A DNA stretch of 64,000 nucleotides from Polytrichum commune. Its lineage: Eukaryota > Streptophyta > Polytrichopsida > Polytrichales > Polytrichaceae. Location: contig OX485804.1 in NCBI GenBank assembly GCA_950295325.1, positions 55,168,429-55,232,428 on the forward strand, given 5' to 3'. The notes under the pieces are model-generated. The model was not told the origin of the DNA, did not search any database, and saw nothing but the letters and a program-made list of their open reading frames with translations. The position numbers were made by a program, and so were the translations under genes. Positions 23,301-34,859 of the stretch are shown piece by piece; positions within the stretch are counted from its first letter, which is position 1; every line of letters starts with the position of its first letter.

Positions 23301-23490
23301 TGACACACCACGTGGAACGGCGGGCGTGGCCGGAAGACGATGACCCCAAAGGCGATGGAAGGGAGACGATGAGGGTTTTGGGGGTTTGGGGTTTAGGGGA
23401 AAGCAAGGGAAAACGCTCCGAGAAAGTCAGAGACAACTGCGGAGCAAGGCGACAGTATAGAGAATCGTGAGGCGGGTCCTCCGACAGACC
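23301..23490 (-). promoter_or_regulatory. Candidate 5' UTR exon and transcription start of the F-box gene
   Basis: On the - strand this is a pyrimidine-rich, locally GC-rich stretch typical of plant 5' UTRs. It contains repeated CCCCAAA / CCCAAAACCC motifs and ends at a GTAAGC donor. Upstream on the - strand (about 23505-23525) is an AT-rich ATAAATGA segment that could serve as a TATA element. If correct, the F-box gene is transcribed from here across the 2.8-kb intron. Confidence 0.3.
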
Positions 23491-23525
23491 CCTTCTTCAT
23501 CCATTTATTTGTTTCATTTATTCAT

Positions 23526-26142
23526 CCGCGCACCAAGCGCTCCCAATGTAAGATGAGGTTTTTTAATTGGGGGTTGTGGAGTCAATTTTCTTTAATTTTT
23601 GCCTCAATTAGGAATAACCAGTGTAAAAAGAGGCCAATTAAAACACGACATTCAATTAGCACGTGATAAATCAGGCCATAGACTAGGAGATATGAAGAAA
23701 AAGAGATTGTAAAAGGCTATGGTTTGATAAGAGTATTCACCATCATGTAAAATCAGCACATGTTTTGTTATGCTATATATTGGTAATGGATTTCTCAAGA
23801 AAGTGTCTTAGACCATAATTTTATCTAAATCAAACCTATGATAGAATGGTAATCGACTTGTACAAGCAAATAATTGTCATATATATTAGGATCAAAGATG
23901 GATCCTTTGTGAATGAAATGCACCCTAGTTTGTGAAGGCTAACAGTTTTGTTGGATAGAGAATAATTCTCCAATCCATTGTCTAGTTACTTTTATGTTTG
24001 ATTAAAGAACTTTAATTTAGTAAGGAGTCTTGATGAATTTATGTGATAGTTTCTATGTACAAGTCAGCGGTTTTATATACGTTATGAGTGAGTCTGATTT
24101 ATACACATAGAGGTTGGATCAATTGTTTATTGAATAAATAATGTAAAGACAACAAGTAAGGTTGTGTTTGTTAGCCAATTGTCTTTCCTTACACCGTAAG
24201 CGAGTCATTCTGATTAATATACACTTTGTATTGGGAATAATCCAAAGACAATGGTTTGCGGTGCATTTGAAATTGTATGCAGCTACCGGGTGAAATAAGA
24301 TTTTAGTTACCAAGCTTTAACCTACTAGTTGATAGTTTGGTAGAATGTTACACCCGAGTATATGACATGGAGGCAATTTACTCTAGGGACTTATAAAGGA
24401 TGGAATTATTTTAGGTGACTACCTTTTGACGTCGCTACGGTTTTGTATCTAAGAGGTAATTGTCTGATTGTGTGATATAATTATACATCATGTAGTGGGA
24501 CAGTAGGGAGAGAGCAAAGATAAATTCCTCTTTGTTATGAGAATCCCGGATAATTACACGAGGAGGTCACTCCATTGTAAACTTGAACAACCACATGCAA
24601 ACAATTTACATGTAAAAAATCCTATTTTTTACATAAAGCATCACCAAAATGGGTCAAATTTTTATCAAATTTTTTTCATGAATAGATATACACGATACCT
24701 ATTATGGAAGGGTGACGGCATTGCCTTTTTAAATTCAAAAGATTTAATTAACACAAGATTATTGACAACACCAAAGTGCCCTTGGCCTCAGTTAAAAGAC
24801 AAAAATGGGAGCTATCTGCAAGACTATTGACTATGCTTGTGCCTATGATTGTACACCGCACTTGATCTAATTAAAATGAATTCACAACCAGACTATTGCT
24901 TAGATAAATAGTGTGAGTTGACTGACAACCACAATTGCATGAATGTTGCGACAATTTGTAAGACTTTACCCTATAAATCATCATCCAATTTTTAGTATAA
25001 AACTAAAATAACTTGAAATATTTATCTGATTGTCCTAATAAAACTTATATGTGACACCTAGATGATATAAAAAATCACCTTTTAAGTCTTTCATGAGTGT
25101 GTCCCTTATTTATTGTTTTATCCAAAATCCTAACTATAGGGGAACTATATTATGTTGTTGTCTTTTGTGTGGGCTTTAATCATCCAAAATTTTATCATTA
25201 AATTAGTTGGATTGGTTTGATGTGGTGCACACTATGGTAAAACACCAAATTTTTCTATGAATGGGGGAATTTAGTGTAGTGTATAATAAAATAGAAATAA
25301 CATCGATGCTTTTTATTTGCATTGACATGAATGGGAGCCCGTTCTTCCTTACCCTGGTACCATTTTACCAAGTGACAAGGTAGGTGTACTTCCTACCTTC
25401 CAAGAGGTGGGCTCATCTAAATAATAGTTTCAAGTGGGTGTGTCATTTGTTAGTTTTTGATGAATTAGGTGTGGGTGTTTGGGTTCATGGGGGCATGTTG
25501 ACTAGGGCTTGGTTATTGTCGAGTTTTTGTTAATCGAGAAGAAGTCTATGGGCGATGAAAGCAACTTCTGGCTTCTGGTGAGGCCACGTTGCTTGTGCTT
25601 TTTCTACCGTCGGATTTGACCGATGTAACCCTCCTCCCCTGATCTCCTCCGTTCCTGCCACCACTCATCATGCGTGTGCAAACAGACAGACACTCACTCT
25701 CTTCACCTTCCCGATTACAATTTCTTTGCCGATTCTCTTCGCCAGAGGTCATCCGATTACGCATTCTCTGTTCGGATTAACTCGGTGTCAGTAGGGTTTC
25801 AAAGTTGGGGTCTAGATTTGTTTTAGGACAAAGTATGGGAGGTGTTTTATGGCTATTCAATGTATGTGTTTCATGAGTTTTTTTGACTCCTTGAGGAGGT
25901 TTTGAGTTTTTCTAGGGCTTTGAGTGATTGTTTGTGTACTCTTTCCCTTGCTAGGACGGTAATAAGGGGGTTAACATTTCATCCTGCAAATTTTTAATGT
26001 CTAAATGAGGGGGTCATATTTGTTTGTTTTTTTTCTTCCTATGGCAACATTTGGGAATCTATCATAGCAGTATGTGATTTCTATGAATTATATGGTGTTT
26101 GATGGGTTTGGGGGATGTGTGTATGGCTATCTATGAAGGGCC
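23526..26142. other. Intergenic, AT-rich
   Basis: No gene recognised on either strand. Open frames are short and of low-complexity composition. It probably includes the promoter of the F-box gene at its left edge and old unrecognised repeats further right. Confidence 0.4.
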
Positions 26143-26968
26143 CTAGTATACACAATAATAAAGTCTTATCCAGGCAATGCATGTGCATTGTAGTAAAAAA
26201 ATTGGGATTGTGATATCTTGGGATGCTTGTGTTGGTTGTCGACATCTACTAGGGTATAGCATCTTGAGTGTTTCTTCAATTGGAGTGTGTGGGCTATTTG
26301 GTGTATTGCTTGGTTGTGTCAGGCTATGCGAAGGCCTATTATGTGTGGATGGGTGCAAGTGGATAATAGGTGTGGCCATGTGTCAATTTCATGGGTTGGG
26401 CAAAGTGTGCGCTTGGGGTCGGGATATGTTAGTGGCCAAAAGATGTTCTTTTAGTGGTTTCTCATGTATTGGTCAAAATTTTAAGGTTTGTGTAATTTGT
26501 GCATAAGATATGCATGAGACTTTCTAGAAATGGTTTGAGAGTTTTTGATTGATTTGCTCGTTAGATACCCATTTGTCGACGTATGTGCATTTGGATTTTG
26601 CAATTCATAATTATTGTATGCAATGGTATTTGTTTATATATGTTTGGAGGTTGCAAATTTCTTTGTGACGTTCACTTGTTGGGATTTCATTGAGCAAATA
26701 AGGCATGGTGTGTGGGGGTTGGTTTGTTGCGGATTGTTCTTTCTTTTGCTAGTTGGTCTACGATTTTGTTGCCCGAGATTCTGGTATGTGCTCTAACTTT
26801 TGTAAAAGGTAGAGCATTAGATTGCTCATAGTCAATAAGAATGTAATGGATGAGACATGAGAAACAATGAAGTTTGAATAAGGCCACAACGCTAGTCCAA
26901 AGAGGGATAAAAGTTATTCCATATTTATTTGTATGAATCAAGATAAAAAACAATAAAATGCAAAGCAA
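26143..26968 (-). mobile_element. LINE remnant, RNase H and C-terminal zinc-knuckle part
   Basis: On the - strand an open frame carries an RNase H-like end (PLWTSVVALFK, then FTKVRAHTRISGNKIVDQL), typical of plant non-LTR retrotransposon ORF2. Downstream on the same strand, in another frame, is CPLCPTHEIDTWPHLLSTC followed by HPHI..LRIAWHN. This is the C-terminal CCHC-like signature of those LINEs. Stops and frame changes show it is dead. The reverse transcriptase that should precede it is missing. Confidence 0.6.
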
Positions 26969-27456
26969 GGAAAGTATGAGATTATCTCACTCCAAACATT
27001 GCTCAGATGCCTTTGTGTATGTGTTATTGCTTGTGCATTCTCATCTCTAGTCCCACTAACTTCCAATAGGCTATGGGCCTTTCATGCAAGTGATGAGCCT
27101 AGAAATTTGATTGCTTAGAGGTTGCAGAGTGAATCTTCGAGGGTTGCCGCTTTGAAGCTTTGGGGCGTTGGAGGTGTCCGATGGCGAATTTGGTTATTAT
27201 AAATGTTTATTTGTCTTTTGTTTTTGCTTGAATGTATGTTTGATGCAAGAGCATTTGAATTGAGTGTTTTAACTGTTAAGAGGCTCATTTGAGAGGTTTG
27301 GAGGTGTTTAGATTTTAAAAAAAAACATATGACTTGAGTGTTTTAAGCGTCTAAAAATTTATTTAAGAGCTTTGAAGGTGTTTAGACTCCAAGAGCATAT
27401 GACTTGAGAGGCTTGGGTGCTAAAGAGTTTATTTGAGAGGTTTGGAAGTGTCCATA

Positions 27457-27815
27457 CAGTAACCTCCCGCTTAAGTACGCACCCGTTTAAGTACGCATTT
27501 TTTTGCAAAAAAATTAGGGTTCAAGATTTATTAGTTGAACATATCGTGAATCGTCATTTGGCATAAGTTTTGAAGTTATTTGCGTTTGGCTTTGAGGTCA
27601 ACCGCTCGGATCTTGCTCTGAAATGATACAAACGATTTCTTAAGGCCATCAAATGTTTCCTCTGCTTCTGATTGAACTTCAAGGCAGAGCAGCTAATCCT
27701 CGATGTCAAGAACCTGCTCATAAAGAGAGTCAAAACCCTAGAATATAACTCCATTTTCTAAACCGACATTCAGTTCCTGAGTGTTAACATCGCCTTCACT
27801 AACGATGTACTCTCG
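27457..27815 (-). mobile_element. Unidentified degenerate coding remnant, possibly a pogo/Tigger-like DNA element
   Basis: A CAGTAACCTCCCGCTTAAG terminus at 27457, preceded by TA and containing a repeated TTAAGTACGCA block, resembles pogo-type ends. On the - strand, a once-coding segment reads EQVLDIED, stop, LLCLEVQSEAEETFDGLKK and so on to MTIHDMF, interrupted by stop codons. It separates two parts of a LINE remnant. No matching second terminus was found, so family assignment is weak. Confidence 0.3.
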
Positions 27816-28360
27816 GGCTAGAGCCCTTTTACAATTTATGGTTGTATGTTTAGAGGTGATTTTGCGGGCTTCTATCTTGGCAGTCTGCCCTATGGTAGCA
27901 AGTTCACCAAACCATTATTGTATTGTTATGTTATCTTGTGGGGTAGGTGGCAACATGATATTTGTGAGGGTTTGTAGTTGTTGTATGTTTGGGTGGGTAA
28001 TATGAGTGGGGTAGAGTTGGGTGTTCATTATGCGTATGGCTTTCCTTATGAGATGGTTTGTGTTTAGATGTTGCTATTATTTTTTTGTGTTTGCGGGGAA
28101 GGAAACCTCTTTGTTGGCAAGTGCAGTGTGGCATGAAGAGGGGGTTTGTTTGTTTATACATGTTTCATCAATGCATGTACTGAGTGTGTTTATGATGTCT
28201 TGGAATTCATCTTGGACAAATCCCCATTCAGTAGGGTCATTGATGGGTTTTGTAGAGATGTAGTTAGTAATTGTGATCCTAGATTGGTGGTTTGTTGGAA
28301 CATAATGAGGAAGTGTATTATACAACATCTTATATATCATAATTTAACTTTGACTTGAAC
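27816..28360 (-). mobile_element. LINE remnant, segment upstream of the reverse transcriptase
   Basis: On the - strand the reading NDPTEWGFVQDEFQDII, CIDETCINKQTP, then (another frame) PQDNITIQWFGELATIGQ and ARKITSKHTTINCKRALA resembles the stretch before the RT domain of plant LINE ORF2, as I remember that family. It is interrupted by stops and frame changes. The RT domain proper is absent between this piece and 26968, which implies an internal deletion and an insertion. Confidence 0.5.
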
Positions 28361-28744
28361 TTATTGTATGTGGACTCGAACACTTGTTCACTTTGAGTAT
28401 AGTGACAAAACGGTGCAAGTAGCCTCAAGGTCTTTGTAAAGCAAGAGTTACTTCTACGCATATTGTTCACTTTGATAGTGATAACATAAGCCCATACATG
28501 CTAAAGTCATGTAATTTGTAGCAAAACACTTTTTAATAAACAACCTTTATTCACACATAAGAACAATAATTAAAAAATACACCATGATTTTATGCCACTC
28601 TGTGTACACACTCACAACTAGAGAGAGAGAAAAGTTGTAGGATTAGAGAAGGAAAAAAAACACAAATTTTATTGGTGGTTCGTTCATTGAACCATGTGGA
28701 TTACACAAAGAAAGTTTCACTTGTGGATGAATTTAAAAAGCGAC

Positions 28745-28791
28745 GCTATTTTGCGAGCAGTGAGCAGTAAGCGGTGAGCGGTGAGCGATAA
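28745..28791 (+). repeat. Left terminal inverted repeat with five 7-bp repeats
   Basis: Starts GCTATTTTGC and continues as five tandem heptads of consensus GAGCRGT (one starts with A instead of G, the last ends in AT), then AA. It is the inverted match of 37875-37921, with four differences over 47 positions by my count. Such arrays are candidate transposase-binding sites. Confidence 0.85.
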
Positions 28792-29447
28792 GTTTTTCTT
28801 TTTTTAAGTTAAAATAATAGTTTAATGTGCAGGGTATATTAAAAAAATCATTGTTTTGCAAATATATTTCCAATTATAGTAAATTTGGGGACCTATGCCC
28901 GTGGAAAATTCCTCCACAGTGATCGTTGCAAAGTTGTTTTTGGGATGTTTTTAGGGTTTAGGGAGTCGAAATCAATATTGACAAACATTGTGGAGTATTT
29001 CTATGCAGCAAAATTAAATTACATTGGCATCTTTTGAGATCCGTGAGATTGAAGATGAATTCAAGAAAAGTGGAGATATCAGACACCTAAGGTTTCTAGA
29101 CTATCAGAAAGAAAATTAAATGAAGCTTCGAGGTCAACAAAAACGTTGATACATCAAATACCTCGAAGTGGCCCTTTTAATCTCACTAGTTCATGATTAA
29201 AACAGAGGCTGCATACATACGTTTCTCTGAGAAGACAATGAACTCAACATCTCTATACAAGATTTTGTATAATGAAGGAAACAATAATTGATGAGTATTA
29301 AAACTAAACCATTCAAATTCAATACTGTAGCGCCTTTAAAGAGTGACGGTATAAAAATACTGCACTTGGTAGTGGCCCTTTCCGTCTCACTACCTCAATT
29401 TCATTGATGTGATTGAAATGAAATTACAAGAGTATTTCATCCAAAGC

Positions 29448-32435
29448 CTAAGAGGTTGTCTGGGTCAACAATCCACTCTGAAGGATTTGCTTGACCTCAT
29501 TAAAGCTAAAACTAGCACCATGAATAAAAGTATCAGAATCAGGATCAAGTCCACAAATTATCGTAAACACATAGTATAGGTGCTTACAATTGGCCCACTG
29601 ACCGCACTTTCCAAGAGCCTTGGTTGCCATTTCCTTGAAATTGTGACAAGTGCACGCCGGAAGTTGAGAAATAGTTAAGTGGTACTGGTGGATATTGGGA
29701 GGAGAACCAGAATCCAAGGTAACAATACAGCCAAGAACTGGGGCATGCACCATGCTAATGTTGCGAATGCAAGCTTTTAACGTGAGAGCAGAGGCGCAGT
29801 TGTTGGCGTGACGTGTGGAAGGGGCCTTACTCATGCGACGGATATTCTTCCCGGACCTGCGCTTGGGGAACTCATCCGGAGATGCCGGAGTAACATACGA
29901 AGTCAAGTCCACGTGGGAGAGGTTGTCTTGGAACAATCGTCTTGGAGAGATTTCTTGTCGTTGAGGAAGGCGAAATCCAGCAGTCTCCAATTTGAGAATC
30001 TCCTTGCGGGTAAGGTTTGTCCCCATCTTGACAGGCCAAGTCTCAGGGACTTCAGGCCTTGATATAACCCACTTCCTGCGAGTTCCTTTAACACACCTTT
30101 CAATATCATCGTTACAAAAGAAGAATTGCAAGAGTTCTTGCTTATTCTTTCGGTAATTGGTCATCATCCCGGTGTACGTTGGCGCAGTGGTACTCTTCCC
30201 GTCTTGAACAATACGGGCCACACACTTCTTCTTTGTCATCACTTGTATAGCAAAGCAAGCCTTTGCAGACGTCTTAGGAAGACGTGCGATGTGCCACTTA
30301 CTTTCGTCACAAGCTGATTCTTGAACTGCTGTAACATGCTGCAAAGGAGCAAGTGGGGTGACATCACTTACTCGAGTCTTGCCATTCGATTGTTGCGGCG
30401 CAATTGGAGTTGCAAACGTTTTAGGAGATTCTGAATCAACGGTTGGTGAGGCCGTTTGAGAGTTTTTGATGGAAGACCGCGTTTGCACTCGGGGACGAGA
30501 GATGGAGATCTTGTCAGGTCGGTGAGAGTCAAGTTCCGAACCTGGAGGAAGGTCAGCCTTCCGTTTCAACGATAGGAAGACTTCTTCACCTTCTAAGTGT
30601 GGCGTGCTGATGCAAAACTCTTGTGCTCCGGGCATTCTAGTCATTGCTTTGTGAAGGGACTCGGTGTTGCCGGTAATCTCCGAAGAATGTTGTGCGGCAT
30701 GTAACTTCAGCTCTTCCTTGGACGGGCCAGTACCAGCACGATCTCCTTTTAAGTACTGGTAGTACGAGACACATTGCATAAATGCGCGCACGTAGTCATC
30801 AACTGTTGCAACGTATGGATCCTTACCACGGTGGTCGGATTGTTGGAGCCACTTATTGTGCACGGTCTCGGCCAAATTGCAAGAAGACATTTCAGCCAAC
30901 TCAACTTCGTTCAAGTCCTATGGAGAAGGAGTTTAGAAAGAATCGATTAGGAAACATGTAGGAAACATGTAGGAGACGATTGACGATTGCTTTATCAATG
31001 GATGGGTAGACGTTTAATGAGCGAATAACTTACCAATTGCATGAAGCCACCCCATTGGCAGTAGCGGAAATGCCAAAAAGCAAGCCAGAGGTCGAGTCGG
31101 GATATGACATCCTCAGATGCGGTACCGGACGAAAGCCACCACGCGCGAATGGCAAGGTAGCGCATTTCAGCTTCAGAAATGGTCTTGGCGTTTTTGTATT
31201 GCTTGCAAAGCAATCGGTGCTGATCTTGAAGGTCGAGTCTAATGTAGGTCTTTGTGTGCTTCTCGAGGGACTGAGTCTAGTGAAAGAGGCACGTTCTCTC
31301 CTTGTTTTCCATGGGCATAGATGCATCTCTGTTTCCGTAGACAATACGGATAGCATTCCAATTAGCTTGAGCGCTATCTGCCATAAACCCTTTGAAGTTT
31401 GGTTGAGAAACGTTGTGGCGAGCCATAATAGCGTTGAGGTTTTTCTAAACCACAATTTGAGCAGCGGTATCCTCGGACTGCATGTCGCAGACGGCAATAG
31501 TCATTACTCGACAAAATGTGGCATCATAAACATGGCACGCCATTGTAGTCCAACTTTGCACACGCTTAACATGGTCAAACATGAGCCAAGCGTTTTCGAG
31601 GTCTCCACCGGCTTGCATCCGTTTCACGAGGTCGACTCCACTACCTGGTCCTACCTCAGACATTTGGAACACAAAGACCTTGTCAGTTTCCGCTCCTTGG
31701 CCTAGAAACTTGTTCTCCTGGACATGAGGCCAGTTGCTTGACCCACGAAGTTTGGTGATGCTATCCATAACCCCAAATCTACGGATGTATTTGAAACCCG
31801 ATACAGTATTATGGATGCTAGGCGAAGTAAGGTGCTTACAACGATCAAACAAAGGCAGGAGGTCATCTATAGAGAGGAATTTTTTGTTGTGAACCCTCAG
31901 GCGCTAGGAGCATGTCTCCAACTAAGTCTTTGCTAGCTTCCAAAACTAAAGCGGAGTTGGTAGCTATAGGAGTGCTTTGAATTTGTTCACTCGGGAAGCT
32001 GGTAGTATGCTCAATGGAGTCGTGATAATCACCAGTTTTGACCGGATGGGCATGGATTCCGAAGTGAATACAAGCCCGAGTCATAGATTCTGATCCAACT
32101 ACATAATAAATCCTAGCCGGACACAAGGCAACACAATTCGGCGAAACCTTACAAATGGAACAAACGATGGTTGAATCCTTGGGAGGCACGGTACCACACT
32201 CAAAGGGCAAAGATGAGTTGCCCTCCCACTCCGTTTCATTAATAGGTGTGGTGCGGTGTACTCGAGTAAGGAACTCACAGTCAACATTATCGCACCGTAA
32301 ATGACCTAAACAGGAAGAGGTACGAAAAGTGAGACCAAAATCGTTAGAGATGTTGGACGTGATAGTTCGGGTCCAGGCGTGGCCATCGATAGTAGGGCGG
32401 GCAGGTGCTAGTGAGAGGGTTAGGCAAGCGGTAAC
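29448..32435 (-). pseudogene. Mutator-like DDE transposase with SWIM zinc finger
   Basis: Two exons are recognisable on the - strand: about 32435-31034 and 30917-29448. The intron 31033-30918 has a GTAAGT donor and CCATAG acceptor. Order: an N-terminal Cys-rich region (SSCLGHLRCDNVDCEFL, then CSICKVSPNCVALC), TRACIHFGIHAHPVKTGD, FDRCKHLTSPSI, and the catalytic core with acidic residues in MACHVYDATF and FKGFMADSAQANW, followed by KERTCLFH and AEMSSCNLAETVHNKW. The C-terminal SWIM finger reads CTC...CKH (29577-29654). Layout and motifs fit Mutator-superfamily transposases, which cut and paste DNA through an RNase H-like DDE core. Defects: a 1-nt frameshift in a T6/A6 run at 31880-31885, and TAG stops at 31445-31447 and 31277-31279, both where Trp is expected. 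The start codon was not found; an upstream exon is possible. Confidence 0.75.
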
Positions 32436-32689
32436 CCTAGAACATATCTAGCAGCACCCTAAACATTTCCAAGCTTTTGAGAGGGTGCGCAAGCTGTGGC
32501 AGATGAAGCCTGCGCCGACAGCCATGGACACCAGGGAGGTCACAGTGGGCAATCAAAGAGGTAGTACATCGAGACAGCTTGGAGAGTCGTCGTCGACGGA
32601 GGTGCGCAACCTCGAGGGCGACATCGCAGGTGAGCCTTGAATCCTGAAACCCTAATAAAACTTTGCGGGTTTCTTCATGCTTCTAACCT

Positions 32690-34166
32690 TTAGAAAACTT
32701 GTGCTTGTGCCTGTGGGTTGCAATCAGATTGCTTGTGGGTTGCTCTCTGTGGGTTGCTCTCTGTGGGTTGCAATCAAATTGCTTTTGGGTCGCTCTTAAT
32801 GTGCTTTCAGGTCGCTTTTATTGTGCTCTCAGGTTGCTTAGATCTCTCTTAAGGTGCTCTCATGTTGCTTAGATTTCTCTTAATGTGCTATCAGGCTGCT
32901 CTTCATGTGCTCTCAGGTCGCTTAGATTTAAAAGTTGGAATTTTCATTGGGTGCCTGAGGCACCCCGCCGGTGCCGGCTAGGGGCTCTGGGCTGGACCTT
33001 GAGGGATCTTGGTTGCTCCCAGGTGGCTCTTAAGGTGCTCTCAGGTGGCTTAGATTTCTCTTAGGGTGCTCCTAGGTATCTCTTAATGTGCTCTCAGGTT
33101 GCTTAGATTTCTCTTAAGGTGCTCTCAGGTTGCTTAGATTTAAAAGTTGGAATTTTCATTGGGTGCCTGAGGCACCCCGCCGGTGCCGGCTAGGGGCTTT
33201 TGGCTGGACCCTGAGGGATCCTGGTTGCTCCTAGGTGGCTCTTAAGGTGCTCTTAGGTTGCTTAGATTTCTCTTAAGGTGCTCTTAGGTTGCTTAGATTT
33301 AAAAGTTGGAATTTTCATTGGGTGCCTGAGGCACCCCGCCAGTGCCGGCTAGGGGCTCTTGGCTGGACCCTGAGGGATCCTGGTTGCTCCCAGGTGGCTC
33401 TTAAGGTGCTCTCAAGTGGCTTAGATTTCTCTTAAGGTGCTCTGAGGTCGCTCTTATTGTGCTCTCAGGTTGCTTAGATTTCTCTTAATGTGCTCTCAGG
33501 TTGCTCTTAATGTGCTCTCAGGTTGCTCTTAATGTGCTCTCAGGTCGCTTAGATTTAAAAGTTGGAATTTTCATTGGGTGCCTGAGGCACCCCGCCGGTG
33601 CCGGCTAGGGGCTATTGGCTGGACCCTGAGGGATCCCGGTTGCTCCCAGGTGGCTCTTAAGGTGCTCTCAGGTGGCTTAGATTTCTCTTAAGGTGCTCTC
33701 ATGTATCTCTTAATGTGCTCTCAGGTGGCTTAGATTTCTCTTAAGGTGCTCTCAGGTATCTCTTAATGTGCTCTCAGGTTGCTTAGATTTCTCTTGATGT
33801 GCTCTCAGGTTGCTTAGATTTCTCTTAATGTGCTCTCAGGTCGTTCTTAATGTGCTCTTAGGTTGCTTAGATTTCTCTTAATGTGCTCTCAGGTCGCTCT
33901 TAATGTGCTTTAAGGTTGCTTAGATTTCTCTTAATGTGCTCTCAGGTCGCTCTTCATGTGCTCTCAGGTTGCTTAGATTTCTCTTAATGTGCTCTCAGGT
34001 CGCTCTTAAGGTGCTCTCAGGTTGCTTAGTGCTAAAAGGTGGAATTTTCATTGGATTGCTCTAAGGTTGCTCATGTTGCTCTCTTGTTTCTCTCAGGTTG
34101 CTCGGTTGTTGCTCTCAAGTTGCTTGTAGCTTTCAGGTGCTGAGGGCTGAGGGCTGAGGGCTGTGG
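32690..34166. repeat. Complex minisatellite with embedded double-hairpin blocks
   Basis: Dense array of units of roughly 18-31 bp built from GTGCTCTCAGGTTGCTTAG and ATTTCTCTTAA variants. Interspersed are four copies of a longer block starting AAAAGTTGGAATTTTCATT (about 32930, 33142, 33300 and 33558). Each contains GGGTGCC-TGA-GGCACCC, a perfect 7-bp-stem hairpin, and next to it GCCGG-TG-CCGGC, a second hairpin; the third copy has one change (GCCAG). The right edge has a GAGGGCT repeat at about 34140-34162. It occupies the intergenic region between the divergent transposase and accessory genes of the transposon. Confidence 0.85.
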
Positions 34167-34859
34167 GTTGCTCTCAGCTATCATGCGAGACCGTATTCTT
34201 GAAATTCTCGAGAAACAGGTCAGCCAATTTCTTAATAAATGTTTACATTCTTCTCACATGAGCTGAAGGTGGCATTATGTTGAATGTGTTTCAGTTGAAG
34301 CGAGTATTATGAGTCCAGGAGATGGTGGAGATGGTGGGGAAGGTGCATTCCACATTGCTTTCAGATTTGGGGCTTATTTATTCATTCCAATTTCATGTGG
34401 TTTGGTGTTGCATTCCAATTTCGTGAATGAACCTTGTCGATTATGAGGTGCGTAAATTGTTAGGGGTCATTCACCATGTAATCAAATGCCTCTCTTCTTC
34501 TGATATTTTAGAAATCGAGTTAATTTTGTTTGCACACAATTCTATTATGACTTCCAGTGACTGATATGACATTGTGCGCTTCCTCAGCTTCTTCGGGTGA
34601 GCCTGCCGGTACGTTCTGTGTCGGTCACCAGTCCAAACCTGGCTGTCCTCTGTTCATTTTGCAGTTTGCTATTAACTCATTAGTGGAATTTTCAAAATGA
34701 ACATTCACTCACGTTTTTGGCTCACGTATTGCTTTCTTAACTGCTGATATACATGTCACATTGTAATCAATCAGTAAATGATTTATTGAACGATTATCTT
34801 GAGGTAGAATTCTCATGCAATATCTCATGCAATATCTGCTGAATTTGCCTTCATTTTCA

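Noticed and set aside
25546-25764. 72-residue open frame on the - strand rich in Arg, Glu and Ser
   Set aside because: No recognisable motif, no neighbours and no intron signals; likely a chance frame in low-complexity DNA.
28380-28737. Possible additional gene fragment left of the large transposon
   Set aside because: No coding similarity or repeat structure; AT-rich flank only.
31030-31705. Long open frames (155 and 222 residues) over the transposase region
   Set aside because: They are out of frame with the conserved transposase reading and have no family-like motifs; they are shadows.
32690-34166. CRISPR-like array
   Set aside because: Repeats are contiguous variants without unique spacers of constant length and the context is a plant transposon; it is a minisatellite.
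34185-34220. ATG frame MRDRILEILEKQ ending at a GTCAGC donor as first exon of the accessory gene
   Set aside because: Plausible, but no downstream exon could be joined in phase to the supported exon at 34861, so it was not annotated as coding.
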